5,893 bases of DNA from a bacterium (GCA_021812955.1 JAKAMJ010000040.1:1-5893), one strand, 5' to 3'; numbered from the stretch's first letter, positions 1-5,634 are shown. The notes: generated from the letters alone by a model not told the origin. Numbers and translations: made by a program.

Positions 1-699
1 GCGACGCTCCCCCTTCTTAAGGAGTACGCCCTGCGTCACGAGCGCCTGCAGCTCCCGCTGGATAGTCTTCTCGCTGACGCCCTGCACGCGCGTCGAGATG
101 TCCTTAATCCCCGCCTCCCCTTTGTCCTTGATGATGGCGAGTATCGTGTCCTTCCGGTCGCCGTCCTTTTGAGTGTCCTTTACACGTCCTTTACGAGCAA
201 CGGGCGTCCGCGGCGCCGAGGGCGGCTCTTGCGCCACCACCTCGCGCATAACCTTTGCGAGCGAGGGCGCTTCGTCGAGGGTAAGGTGCGGTTCGTCGTA
301 GCCAGCCGCCTCCGCAAGGAGGAGTTCCGCTTCGCGCTCCAGGATATCTGCATTCATGGGCGAGAGGAGCTTACCCGCGCGCGCGAGCGCGAGCATGCCT
401 GAGAGCGCAAGGAGCTCGCTCGCGAGCGCTTCGGCATTCGCGCCCGGCATGGCCGCGTCGAGGATACCGAGCGCGATGGCTTCCGCCCGGCGGCGGAGTG
501 CCGGCGTCCTCTCGAACGCTGGGGAGACAAGCAGCACCGCTTTCGCAATCCGCTCGGCCTTCTTGTACACGAACACCTTTTGTATGTCCTTTGTAAAAAC
601 CGAGGAAAATGCCTGTTTCGAAAGGACAAAGTCGGCAGATTTGCTTGCGGCAACCGCTGTGCTTTTCTGCGTGTCTTTTTGCTGTCCTTTATTGTCCAT
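1..699 (-). CDS. HTH-domain protein, probable DNA-binding regulator (partial, C-terminus off window)
   Basis: This open frame runs from an ATG at 699 to the window edge, giving 233 codons without a stop; the 3' end is missing. The N-terminus (about residues 1-35) is polar and rich in Lys, Ser and Gln. Residues 40-155 are predicted mostly helical and Ala/Leu-rich. Residues 157-180 form a Pro/basic linker with repeated Lys-Asp pairs. Residues 181-233 look like a DeoR/winged-HTH domain: a helix DTILAIIKDKG, then IKDISTRV and the recognition-helix-like SEKTIQRELQALV, then a turn into GVLLKKGERR. The frame is supported by this domain and by codon use. No Shine-Dalgarno is visible before the ATG, and the putative -10 box lies about 16 bases upstream, which implies a very short leader. 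The gene diverges from ftsK. A role as a transcriptional regulator is inferred from the HTH; its targets are unknown, but see the repeated TGTCCTTT motif inside it. Confidence 0.85.
   Translation of the reverse strand, partial: MDNKGQQKDTQKSTAVAASKSADFVLSKQAFSSVFTKDIQKVFVYKKAERIAKAVLLVSPAFERTPALRRRAEAIALGILDAAMPGANAEALASELLALSGMLALARAGKLLSPMNADILEREAELLLAEAAGYDEPHLTLDEAPSLAKVMREVVAQEPPSAPRTPVARKGRVKDTQKDGDRKDTILAIIKDKGEAGIKDISTRVQGVSEKTIQRELQALVTQGVLLKKGERR
109..690. repeat. Dispersed TGTCCTTT motif, nine copies within the HTH gene
   Basis: On the plus strand the octamer is exact at 174-181, 585-592 and 683-690, and inverted at 621-628 (AAAGGACA). One-mismatch copies lie at 109-116, 123-130, 147-154, 162-169 and 185-192. 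Six copies encode Lys-Asp, two fall in a different frame (Lys-Gly, at 185 and 683), and the inverted one encodes Val-Leu. The nucleotide motif is therefore kept across frames and orientations rather than being only a peptide repeat. Two further GGAC cores sit at 712-715 and 722-725, ten bases apart, at the putative promoter. These could be operator sites for the HTH protein itself; that is inference. Confidence 0.6.
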
Positions 700-715
700 G
701 AGGGTGATATGGGAC

Positions 716-745
716 AGTATAGGACGTGTCTTAGAAGGAGCGCAA
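716..745 (-). promoter_or_regulatory. Putative promoter for the HTH gene
   Basis: Read on the minus strand, TTGCGC (745-740) and TATACT (721-716) are separated by 18 bases. TATACT matches the sigma-70 -10 consensus at five of six positions; the -35 matches only its first three. Transcription would begin near 709, leaving a leader of about ten bases before the ATG at 699. GGAC motifs lie immediately beside and within the promoter, as expected if it is autoregulated. Confidence 0.45.
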
Positions 746-778
746 GAGCCTGAGGTGGAAGTGCCTACCGACCTGGGA

Positions 779-937
779 AGCGCCGGTGCCCCGCACCCTG
801 TCTCATTTCCCTCGCGGAGCACGGCGCGCCTCTCTGAATCGGCCCGCCTACGACAATTTTCTTCCAGCACCGCAAGGCTGTGAGAAAATTGTCGCCTCCG
901 TCTCCGCTCATTCGCACGGGTACGCCGCACCGGCGCT
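779..937. repeat. Long-range 11-bp perfect inverted repeat, competing with local hairpins
   Basis: AGCGCCGGTGC at 779-789 is exactly complementary to GCACCGGCGCT at 927-937, enclosing 137 bases. Each arm can instead fold locally. GGTGC at 785-789 can pair with GCACC at 793-797 across a three-base loop. GGCGC at 932-936 can pair with GCGCC at 941-945 across TGCG, extended by CAC/GTG (928-930 with 947-949) past one mismatch. A further pairing, GCGGAG at 814-819 with CTCCGC at 902-907, lies nested inside. GC-rich sequence makes some of this likely by chance. Confidence 0.5.
851..894. repeat. Perfect 12-bp inverted repeat with nested stem
   Basis: CGACAATTTTCT (851-862) is followed 20 bases later by its exact reverse complement AGAAAATTGTCG (883-894). 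Inside, CAGC and GCTG (865-868 and 877-880) form a further four-pair stem closed by an eight-base loop. The whole is nearly a continuous hairpin, and the plus-strand RNA gains a U-G pair that the minus strand lacks. The AT-rich arms stand out against the GC-rich surroundings. No T-run follows on either strand, so it is not an ordinary terminator. It may be an operator or the apical stem of an RNA. Confidence 0.7.
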
Positions 938-982
938 GCGGCGCCAGTGCTGCGCGGAAATCGATCTCTACCTCTACCGGGG

Positions 983-991
983 TGATACAAT
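983..991 (+). promoter_or_regulatory. Putative extended -10 promoter for the ftsK operon
   Basis: TG-A-TACAAT forms an extended -10 element (TG at 983-984, TACAAT at 986-991), and no good -35 is found at 16-18 bases upstream. Transcription would start around 998, only about five bases before the ATG at 1003. The mRNA would be nearly leaderless, which agrees with the absence of a Shine-Dalgarno sequence before that start. Confidence 0.45.
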
Positions 992-1002
992 ATGATGCAT
1001 CT

Positions 1003-3225
1003 ATGGCGGGAAAGAGTAAGAAGAATGCAAAGCGCGCGCGCAAGGGCGTGGCACGAGATGATGAAATCAAGGAGTTCGACGCGCTCGTGCGATTCGCGAC
1101 CACCATCGTGCTCATCGCAGCCGGCGTGCTGCTTGCCCTTGCTGCCCTCGGAAGCGCCGGCCCCGTGGGCGATACGGTCTTCGGCGCCGCGTATGCGGTA
1201 GTGGGTATCGGAGCCTTCTGCCTCCCCATCGCGCTCGTCGGCATCGGCATCGCGGCGGGCATGAAGCGCCGCGCGCTCGCACCGCTCACCGCTTCCGGCA
1301 TCGTGCTTCTTTTGGCTGGCGTCCTCGCCTTTGCCGGACTCACCCCGAACACGCACTGGGGCGGTGTCGCAGGCGGCGCTATCGGCCACGCGCTTGCCGG
1401 ACTCTTCGGCGTGGGCGGCGCCGTCGTGCTCCTTCTCGCCATAATCGCGCTTGGCATCGCCGTACTTGTGGACCTTGAGTGGCTCGCGGAGTTCGTCGTC
1501 GGCTGGTACGACCGCCTGACCGCGCGCGTCGGCACGCGCGAAGATGACGACGAACAAGTCACCGTGGTCGGCATTCCTGACACCGATGAGTCTGAATCCC
1601 ATGACGAGGAATCGGACGAAGATGCCGAAGCCGAAGAACTTGAGGAGCTGCCCGAGCGCGAGCCCACGGTGAACGTGTTCAATGAGCGCGACCTGCCGCC
1701 TGGGAAGCCGGCGAAGCAGGGCATCGCGAACTTCGACGCCGAATACTCGCCTCCCCCGCTCTCCTTGCTCGGCGCCGATAAAGGCAAGCCGGAAGTGGGC
1801 GACATAAAAGCGAACGCGAACATCATTAAGCGCACGTTCCAGAACTTCGGCATCAATGTCGAGATGGACGAGGTGTCGGTGGGCCCCACGGTGACCCGCT
1901 ACGCCGTGAAGCCGGCCGAAGGCGTCCGCCTTTCAAAGATCGTCTCACTCGCATCGAACCTCGAGCTCGCCTTGGCGGCGCACCCGGTGCGCATCGAAGC
2001 GCCGATTCCGGGGAAGTCTTTGGTCGGTATCGAGGTGCCGAACGCCGCGAAGGCAACCGTCGGCCTCGGCGGGCTCCTCGCCGCGCACGAGTGGAGCGCG
2101 AATGGGAAGCCTTTGCTCGCCGCCTTGGGCCGCGACATCAGCGGCGCGCCGCACTACGTGAACGTTGCGAAGATGCCGCACGCCTTGGTGGCGGGCGCGA
2201 CCGGTTCTGGCAAGTCGGTCGCCATCCACGCACTCATCACTTCCCTCCTCTACCGGAACGGCCCGAACCAGCTGCGCTTCATCATGGTCGATCCGAAGCG
2301 CGTGGAGCTCACCTTGTACAACGGCATCCCCCACCTGCTTACGCCCGTCATCACCGACCCGAAGAAAGCCATCCTGGCTTTGAAGTGGGCGGCCAAAGAA
2401 ATGGAACGCCGCTACAACATACTCGAAGCCGAGCAGGTGCGCGACGTGGAGAGCTACCACAAGACCGTGTACGAGCCCGCGAAGAAAGACGACGTGGACG
2501 AGATGCCCGAGGCGCTCCCCTACATCGTCATCGTCATCGACGAACTCGCCGACATCATGCAGAGCTTCCCGCGCGAACTCGAGGCCTCGATCGTGCGCCT
2601 CGCGCAGATGAGCCGCGCGGTCGGCATCCACCTCATCCTTTCGACGCAGCGCCCGTCCGTGAACGTCATCACCGGCCTCATCAAGGCGAACGTGCCTACG
2701 CGCGTCGCCTTGCAGGTGGCTTCGCAGATAGACTCGCGCACTATCCTCGACGGCTCGGGCGCCGAGACCTTGCTCGGCGCGGGCGACATGCTCTACCTTT
2801 CGGCCGATATGCAGAAGCCAGTGCGCCTTCAGGGCGCATGGGTTTCGGAAGTCGAAGTGAAGAAGATCGCGCAGTACATAAAGAATCACAACGCGGGCGA
2901 TTTGAATACGATAGACATGCAGGGGAACGGCATCGTGGTGGCCGACGCGCTCGACTCGATAGGCCTCGCGAGCATGAGCGACGACGAAGACGTCGACGAC
3001 GACCTCTACGAAGAAGCGCGCGTGGCCGTGGAAGAAGCCGGTCGCGCATCGACCAGCTACCTGCAACGGAAGCTGAAGATCGGCTACTCGCGCGCCGCGC
3101 GCCTCATGGACGTGCTTGAGGCGAAGGGCGTGATCGGCGCGGCCGACGGCAGCAAACCGCGCGAAGTGCTCTCTCGCGGCGGCGCCCTAGGCGCACCGGA
3201 GGATTCAGACGACGACGCCTTCTGA
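1003..3225 (+). CDS. ftsK: DNA translocase FtsK/SpoIIIE family
   Basis: This is a 740-residue membrane-anchored, ATP-driven DNA pump that moves chromosome ends through the division septum. Residues 25-160 hold about four hydrophobic segments. They are followed by a short, strongly acidic linker (about 175-220) in place of the very long linker of E. coli FtsK, so the protein is of SpoIIIE/SftA-like size. The motor has an alpha domain (about 255-360), Walker A GATGSGKS at 398-405, the family signature MVDPKRVEL, Walker B YIVIVIDE at 507-514, and the LSTQRPSVNVITGLIKANVP and DGSGAETLLGAGDML motifs. The C-terminal gamma winged helix (about 667-727, with IGYSRAARLMDVLEAKG) is the domain that reads orienting DNA motifs in known FtsKs. 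I prefer ATG 1003: the next residues are basic and lead into the first helix. The frame extends upstream to 880 with 41 residues unlike any FtsK; an in-frame GTG at 982 is an alternative. The stop overlaps the next gene's ATG by one base. Confidence 0.97.
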   Translation: MAGKSKKNAKRARKGVARDDEIKEFDALVRFATTIVLIAAGVLLALAALGSAGPVGDTVFGAAYAVVGIGAFCLPIALVGIGIAAGMKRRALAPLTASGIVLLLAGVLAFAGLTPNTHWGGVAGGAIGHALAGLFGVGGAVVLLLAIIALGIAVLVDLEWLAEFVVGWYDRLTARVGTREDDDEQVTVVGIPDTDESESHDEESDEDAEAEELEELPEREPTVNVFNERDLPPGKPAKQGIANFDAEYSPPPLSLLGADKGKPEVGDIKANANIIKRTFQNFGINVEMDEVSVGPTVTRYAVKPAEGVRLSKIVSLASNLELALAAHPVRIEAPIPGKSLVGIEVPNAAKATVGLGGLLAAHEWSANGKPLLAALGRDISGAPHYVNVAKMPHALVAGATGSGKSVAIHALITSLLYRNGPNQLRFIMVDPKRVELTLYNGIPHLLTPVITDPKKAILALKWAAKEMERRYNILEAEQVRDVESYHKTVYEPAKKDDVDEMPEALPYIVIVIDELADIMQSFPRELEASIVRLAQMSRAVGIHLILSTQRPSVNVITGLIKANVPTRVALQVASQIDSRTILDGSGAETLLGAGDMLYLSADMQKPVRLQGAWVSEVEVKKIAQYIKNHNAGDLNTIDMQGNGIVVADALDSIGLASMSDDEDVDDDLYEEARVAVEEAGRASTSYLQRKLKIGYSRAARLMDVLEAKGVIGAADGSKPREVLSRGGALGAPEDSDDDAF

Positions 3226-3572
3226 TGACCCGTCTCCTGCTTGCCGCCGTGCTCGCGGTGCTCGTCGGCTACGGGCTCCTTGAGGCGTATCCCCTCCTTT
3301 CGGGGCCGTCACTCACCATTGCCACCCCCGCAAACGGCGCGGCCGAGCCGAACGGCCTCGTCACCGTCTCGGGCTCTATAAGGCGCGTCGTCGCCCTCAC
3401 CCTCGACGGCGCTCCGATCCTACCGGAGCAGGACGGCAGTTTTTCGTCAACGATTTCCCTTCCCGCAGGCAGCGCTATACTAACGCTTACCGCAAGCGAC
3501 CGCTTCGGGCGTTCCATTACCAAGACGCGCACTGTGTTCGTATCGAGCAGCTCGCCGCTAACCAATAACTAA
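3225..3572 (+). CDS. Small membrane-anchored protein with one bacterial Ig-like domain
   Basis: This 115-residue protein has a single N-terminal hydrophobic segment (about residues 3-22), either a signal anchor or an uncleaved signal peptide. It is followed by one beta-rich domain (about 28-106) outside the membrane. The domain pattern of TIATPANG, VTVSGSI, LTLDGAPI, DGSFSSTISLPAG, LTLTASDRFGR and TKTRTVFV is typical of Ig-like folds of the glucodextranase-B type, a strand order used for extracellular binding or scaffolding. No catalytic residues or lipobox are evident. The ATG shares its A with the ftsK stop (TGATG) and the nearest GGAGG is about 25 bases away, so translation probably depends on coupling to ftsK. 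Its place between ftsK and recA suggests an envelope function linked to division, but this is only inference from context. Confidence 0.88.
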   Translation: MTRLLLAAVLAVLVGYGLLEAYPLLSGPSLTIATPANGAAEPNGLVTVSGSIRRVVALTLDGAPILPEQDGSFSSTISLPAGSAILTLTASDRFGRSITKTRTVFVSSSSPLTNN

Positions 3573-3574
3573 TC

Positions 3575-4621
3575 ATGCCCGTAAAGAAGAAAGTCGCGAA
3601 AGCCCCGAAAGAGCTCGGCGTCGCCGCAGAAACGAAAGACGAGAAGCAGAAGAGCATCGAGCGTGCACTCGCGCAGATTCGTACGAAGTTCGGCGACGAA
3701 GCCATCACCACCTACGGCGCCGGCAAGATAGAGAAGATTCCGTCCATCTCGACCGGCTCCATCGGCCTCGACGCTGCGCTCGGCATCGGTGGCCTCCCCC
3801 GCGGGCGTATCATCGAGATTTTCGGCCCGGAGTCTTCCGGCAAGACGACGCTCGCCTTGCACACCATCGCCGAGGCACAGAAAGCAGGCGGCATCGCGGC
3901 GTTCGTCGACGCCGAGCACGCCCTCGACCCGGAATACGCGCGCAAGATCGGCGTGAAGCTGCCTGAGCTTCTCATCAGCCAACCCGACACGGGCGAGCAG
4001 GCGCTCGATATCGTCGAGAGTCTCGTGAGGAGCGGCAACGTGGATGTCATCGTCGTCGACTCGGTCGCAGCGCTGACCCCGAAGGACGAAATCGAGGGCG
4101 AGATGGGTCAGCAGCACGTCGGCAAGCAGGCGCGCCTCATGAGCCAGGCGCTCCGGAAACTCACCTCGATCGTCGCGCGCTCTAAGACCATCGTCATCTT
4201 CATCAACCAGATACGCATGCAGATCGGCGTCATGTTCGGCAACCCGGAGACGACGCCAGGCGGCAAAGCCTTGAAGTTCTACACCTCGGTGCGCCTCGAC
4301 ATCCGCCGCATCGCTTCAATCAAAAAAGGCGAGGAGGTGGTGGGCGGCCGCGTGCGCGTGAAGGTGGTGAAGAACAAGGTCGCCGCGCCCTTCAAGACTA
4401 CCGAGTTCGACCTGCTCTACAACGAGGGCATAAGCAAGGAGGGCGAGCTCATCGCGCTGGGCGAGAAGTACGGACTCGTGAGTAAGAGCGGCGCCACCTA
4501 CAAGATGGGCGACGAGAAGCTCGCGGTCGGCTACGATGCCACGCGCTCCTACTTGCGCGAACACAAAGACATCGCCAAGAACCTCTTGAGGCAGATACAC
4601 GAGAAGCTCGCGGAGCAATAA
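3575..4621 (+). CDS. recA: Recombinase RecA
   Basis: This 348-residue protein forms filaments on single-stranded DNA, pairs it with homologous duplex DNA, and stimulates LexA-type self-cleavage where such repressors exist. Visible elements are the N-terminal oligomerisation helix KSIERALAQI, Walker A GPESSGKT at 84-91, the catalytic Glu in VDAEHALD (E114), Walker B VDVIVVDS at 156-163, loop L1 around EIEGEMGQQHVGKQARL, NQIR at 211-214, and loop L2 GVMFGNPETTPGG (218-230). The C-terminal domain is present (about 270-348) but ends in EKLAEQ without the long acidic tail of E. coli RecA. The N-terminus has a short basic extension, MPVKKKVAKAPK. No intein is present. It starts two bases after the previous stop and has no Shine-Dalgarno sequence, so reinitiation after the upstream gene is likely. 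No LexA-type operator is recognised directly upstream. Confidence 0.99.
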   Translation: MPVKKKVAKAPKELGVAAETKDEKQKSIERALAQIRTKFGDEAITTYGAGKIEKIPSISTGSIGLDAALGIGGLPRGRIIEIFGPESSGKTTLALHTIAEAQKAGGIAAFVDAEHALDPEYARKIGVKLPELLISQPDTGEQALDIVESLVRSGNVDVIVVDSVAALTPKDEIEGEMGQQHVGKQARLMSQALRKLTSIVARSKTIVIFINQIRMQIGVMFGNPETTPGGKALKFYTSVRLDIRRIASIKKGEEVVGGRVRVKVVKNKVAAPFKTTEFDLLYNEGISKEGELIALGEKYGLVSKSGATYKMGDEKLAVGYDATRSYLREHKDIAKNLLRQIHEKLAEQ

Positions 4622-4642
4622 AAAACCGCCCCGAGGGGCGGT
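4620..4642 (-). terminator. Intrinsic terminator for the minus-strand membrane gene
   Basis: On the minus strand, ACCGCCCC-TC-GGGGCGGT (4642-4625; in practice seven pairs with a four-base loop) is followed directly by a T-run at 4625-4620. This is a textbook intrinsic terminator for the gene ending at 4649. The T-run overlaps the last base pairs of the recA stop on the other strand. In the plus direction no T-run follows, so termination of recA here is unproven. Confidence 0.85.
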
Positions 4643-4658
4643 GGGCAGCTAGCTGCCC
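4643..4658. repeat. Perfect 16-bp palindrome
   Basis: GGGCAGCTAGCTGCCC is a perfect palindrome adjoining the terminator stem. It contains the last codons and the TAG stop of the minus-strand membrane gene. As a tandem structure with the 4625-4642 stem, it could slow transcription converging from recA, but it has no T-run on the plus strand. Confidence 0.6.
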
Positions 4659-5221
4659 TGAGTCGTGTAGAACGAGTGAAAGCTGAGCTTCACGGCTTGT
4701 GAGATGGCGATGGGCACAAGGAGCGCGAACGCCGCAACGGCGCGCACGCCGACGCCGAGCGTTCCCATAATGCCCGCGATGAACGGTTCGCCCGGATGCG
4801 CGAGCACGGTGAGTGCGAGCGCGATACCGAGCAAGCGACCGATGGGCAACACCACGAAGAAACACTTCGAGAGCGACACGCTCGTGTTTTCGTGGAGCTC
4901 CAGGGTCGCATACACGAGCGCAATAAACCCGAAGAGCATGAGTGCCACGAGTATCGGGAGTGCACTCACCGAAGTGGCAAACCGTGCCGATGCCTCAATC
5001 ATCGCGACCCAAGTCGCAAAAGCAATCGCTACCGTCACGAGCGAGTAGTGCTTGAGGTGGAGCGCGACGACGCCGATACCGACGAAAATCGTGCTCATGA
5101 CGATGGCGGGGTCACCGCCAAACGCAATCGCCAGCACGCCCGCGAGCGCCGTTAAGGTCGCGGGAATCGCCTCGATCCACCGCAGGTACCGCACGAACTC
5201 AGAGGAAACCTTGGTTTCCAT
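4649..5221 (-). CDS. Six-helix integral membrane protein of unknown function
   Basis: I do not recognise a family for this 190-residue protein. It has about six hydrophobic segments, near residues 16-35, 38-57, 60-77, 85-107, 119-140 and 148-175, and very short loops. The few polar features are a KHYS loop near 57-60, a LELHEN loop near 107-112, and HPGEP near 142-146. The small size and compact helix packing resemble phosphate-starvation-inducible PsiE-like or other small conserved membrane proteins, but the resemblance is weak and I assign no function. The start is well supported: GGAGG lies five bases upstream of the ATG, preceded by a hairpin and a good promoter. It is convergent with recA and ends in its own terminator, so it is probably a single-gene transcript. 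Confidence 0.85.
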   Translation of the reverse strand: METKVSSEFVRYLRWIEAIPATLTALAGVLAIAFGGDPAIVMSTIFVGIGVVALHLKHYSLVTVAIAFATWVAMIEASARFATSVSALPILVALMLFGFIALVYATLELHENTSVSLSKCFFVVLPIGRLLGIALALTVLAHPGEPFIAGIMGTLGVGVRAVAAFALLVPIAISQAVKLSFHSFYTTQGS

Positions 5222-5226
5222 GACAA

Positions 5227-5231
5227 CCTCC
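5227..5231 (-). promoter_or_regulatory. Strong Shine-Dalgarno sequence
   Basis: GGAGG on the minus strand sits five bases before the ATG at 5221 and fixes the start of the six-helix membrane protein. It is one of only two clear ribosome-binding sites in the window; the other is the GGAG before the alternative start at 5723. Confidence 0.85.
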
Positions 5232-5237
5232 AGTTTT

Positions 5238-5259
5238 GAACCGGAATCATTTCCGATTC
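5238..5259 (-). promoter_or_regulatory. 5'-end hairpin in the leader of the six-helix protein mRNA
   Basis: On the minus strand GAATCGGAA (5259-5251) pairs with TTCCGGTTC (5246-5238) around the loop ATGA. This gives nine pairs including one G-U, which forms only in the minus-strand RNA. It begins a few bases after the predicted transcription start and ends six bases before the Shine-Dalgarno sequence. It could protect the mRNA 5' end or modulate translation. Confidence 0.55.
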
Positions 5260-5268
5260 TCCGCAGCT

Positions 5269-5297
5269 CTTATACCGCGCCCTACACCTAGGCGCAA
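5269..5297 (-). promoter_or_regulatory. Putative sigma-70-type promoter of the six-helix protein gene
   Basis: On the minus strand TTGCGC (5297-5292) and TATAAG (5274-5269) are spaced by 17 bases, the ideal distance. The -10 matches five of six consensus bases and the -35 three. The predicted start near 5262 gives a leader of about 40 bases containing the hairpin and the Shine-Dalgarno sequence. Confidence 0.6.
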
Positions 5298-5300
5298 CCG

Positions 5301-5627
5301 CTATCCGCCTAAGGGCGCGTAGTAGCTCACGATGCCGCGCACGATTTCGCGCGCAAAGAAGAGGAATGACGCGACCGTGATGACGACGAGCCCCTGCACC
5401 ACGAAACGCGTGTGGAGGAACGCGTACACGAGGTAGCGCAGGTGGCCGAAGAAATCCTGAGGGCCGTTCTCGAAGACCTTTGCAACCCATACTTCCCTGC
5501 CGATGCCCCACAGGGCGATACCCGCGACGCCGAAGGCGAACACGCCGCCCGAGACGACGATGCGCAGCCAGCTGATGCGCCGCACGCGACGCATGACGAC
5601 TGACTCTATGTTAGAAGAGTTATCCAT
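5301..5627 (-). CDS. Small two-helix membrane protein downstream of a sigma factor
   Basis: This 108-residue protein (MDNSSNIES...) has a basic cytoplasmic-type N-terminus (MRRVRRISWLR, residues 12-22) and a hydrophobic helix at about 21-43. A soluble middle segment (about 44-73) contains EVWVAKVFENGPQDFFGHLRYL, and a second helix lies at about 74-93. The short C-terminus ends APLGG. I do not recognise a named family. It follows the sigma-factor gene on the same strand, which is the usual position of membrane anti-sigma factors, but no zinc-binding ZAS motif (HxxxCxxC) is present. A regulatory role is therefore only a context-based guess. Start choice is open. ATG 5627 gives a normal-looking N-terminus but has no Shine-Dalgarno. 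The frame continues upstream to ATG 5723, which has GGAG five bases before it, adding 32 residues whose codons (AGA, GTA, CTA, TTA) are atypical here and which overlap the inverted repeat. Confidence 0.75.
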   Translation of the reverse strand: MDNSSNIESVVMRRVRRISWLRIVVSGGVFAFGVAGIALWGIGREVWVAKVFENGPQDFFGHLRYLVYAFLHTRFVVQGLVVITVASFLFFAREIVRGIVSYYAPLGG

Positions 5628-5634
5628 AGTGAAC

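Larger units (their letters stand above)
700..1002. other. Intergenic region between divergent genes, rich in inverted repeats
   Basis: About 300 bases separate the HTH gene (minus) from ftsK (plus). The short frames inside it show no recognisable protein features and none has a supported start. I see no tRNA, and I looked without success for the conserved cores of RNase P RNA, SRP RNA and tmRNA. The stretch holds the two divergent putative promoters near its ends and, between them (779-949), several GC-rich or perfect inverted repeats listed separately. A structured RNA or a protein-binding control region are both possible. Confidence 0.6.

Noticed and set aside
356..883. A 175-residue plus-strand open frame over the HTH gene
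   Set aside because: It is antisense to a frame with a clear HTH domain and its product has no recognisable features.
851..894. A dif/Xer recombination site near ftsK
   Set aside because: dif sites have 11-bp arms around a 6-8 base centre; here the arms are separated by 20 bases and do not resemble Xer-binding sequences.
851..894. An intrinsic terminator
   Set aside because: No T-run follows the stem on either strand.
880..1002. The 41-codon upstream extension of ftsK
   Set aside because: Its residues are unlike FtsK N-termini, it begins within the inverted repeat, and the putative promoter lies inside it; ATG 1003 fits better.
700..1002. A standard housekeeping RNA (RNase P RNA, SRP RNA, tmRNA, tRNA)
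   Set aside because: I could not find the conserved cores of any of these on either strand; only generic stem potential is visible.
765..1889. A 374-residue minus-strand open frame over the start of ftsK
   Set aside because: The product is Ser/Ala/Pro-rich low complexity, has no recognisable domain, and is antisense to the FtsK membrane region.
1945..3119. Long open frames overlapping ftsK on both strands (373 residues minus, 342 residues plus)
   Set aside because: They are by-products of GC-rich codon bias; their products are Arg/His-rich low-complexity sequences with no domain, while ftsK in the same place shows all family motifs.
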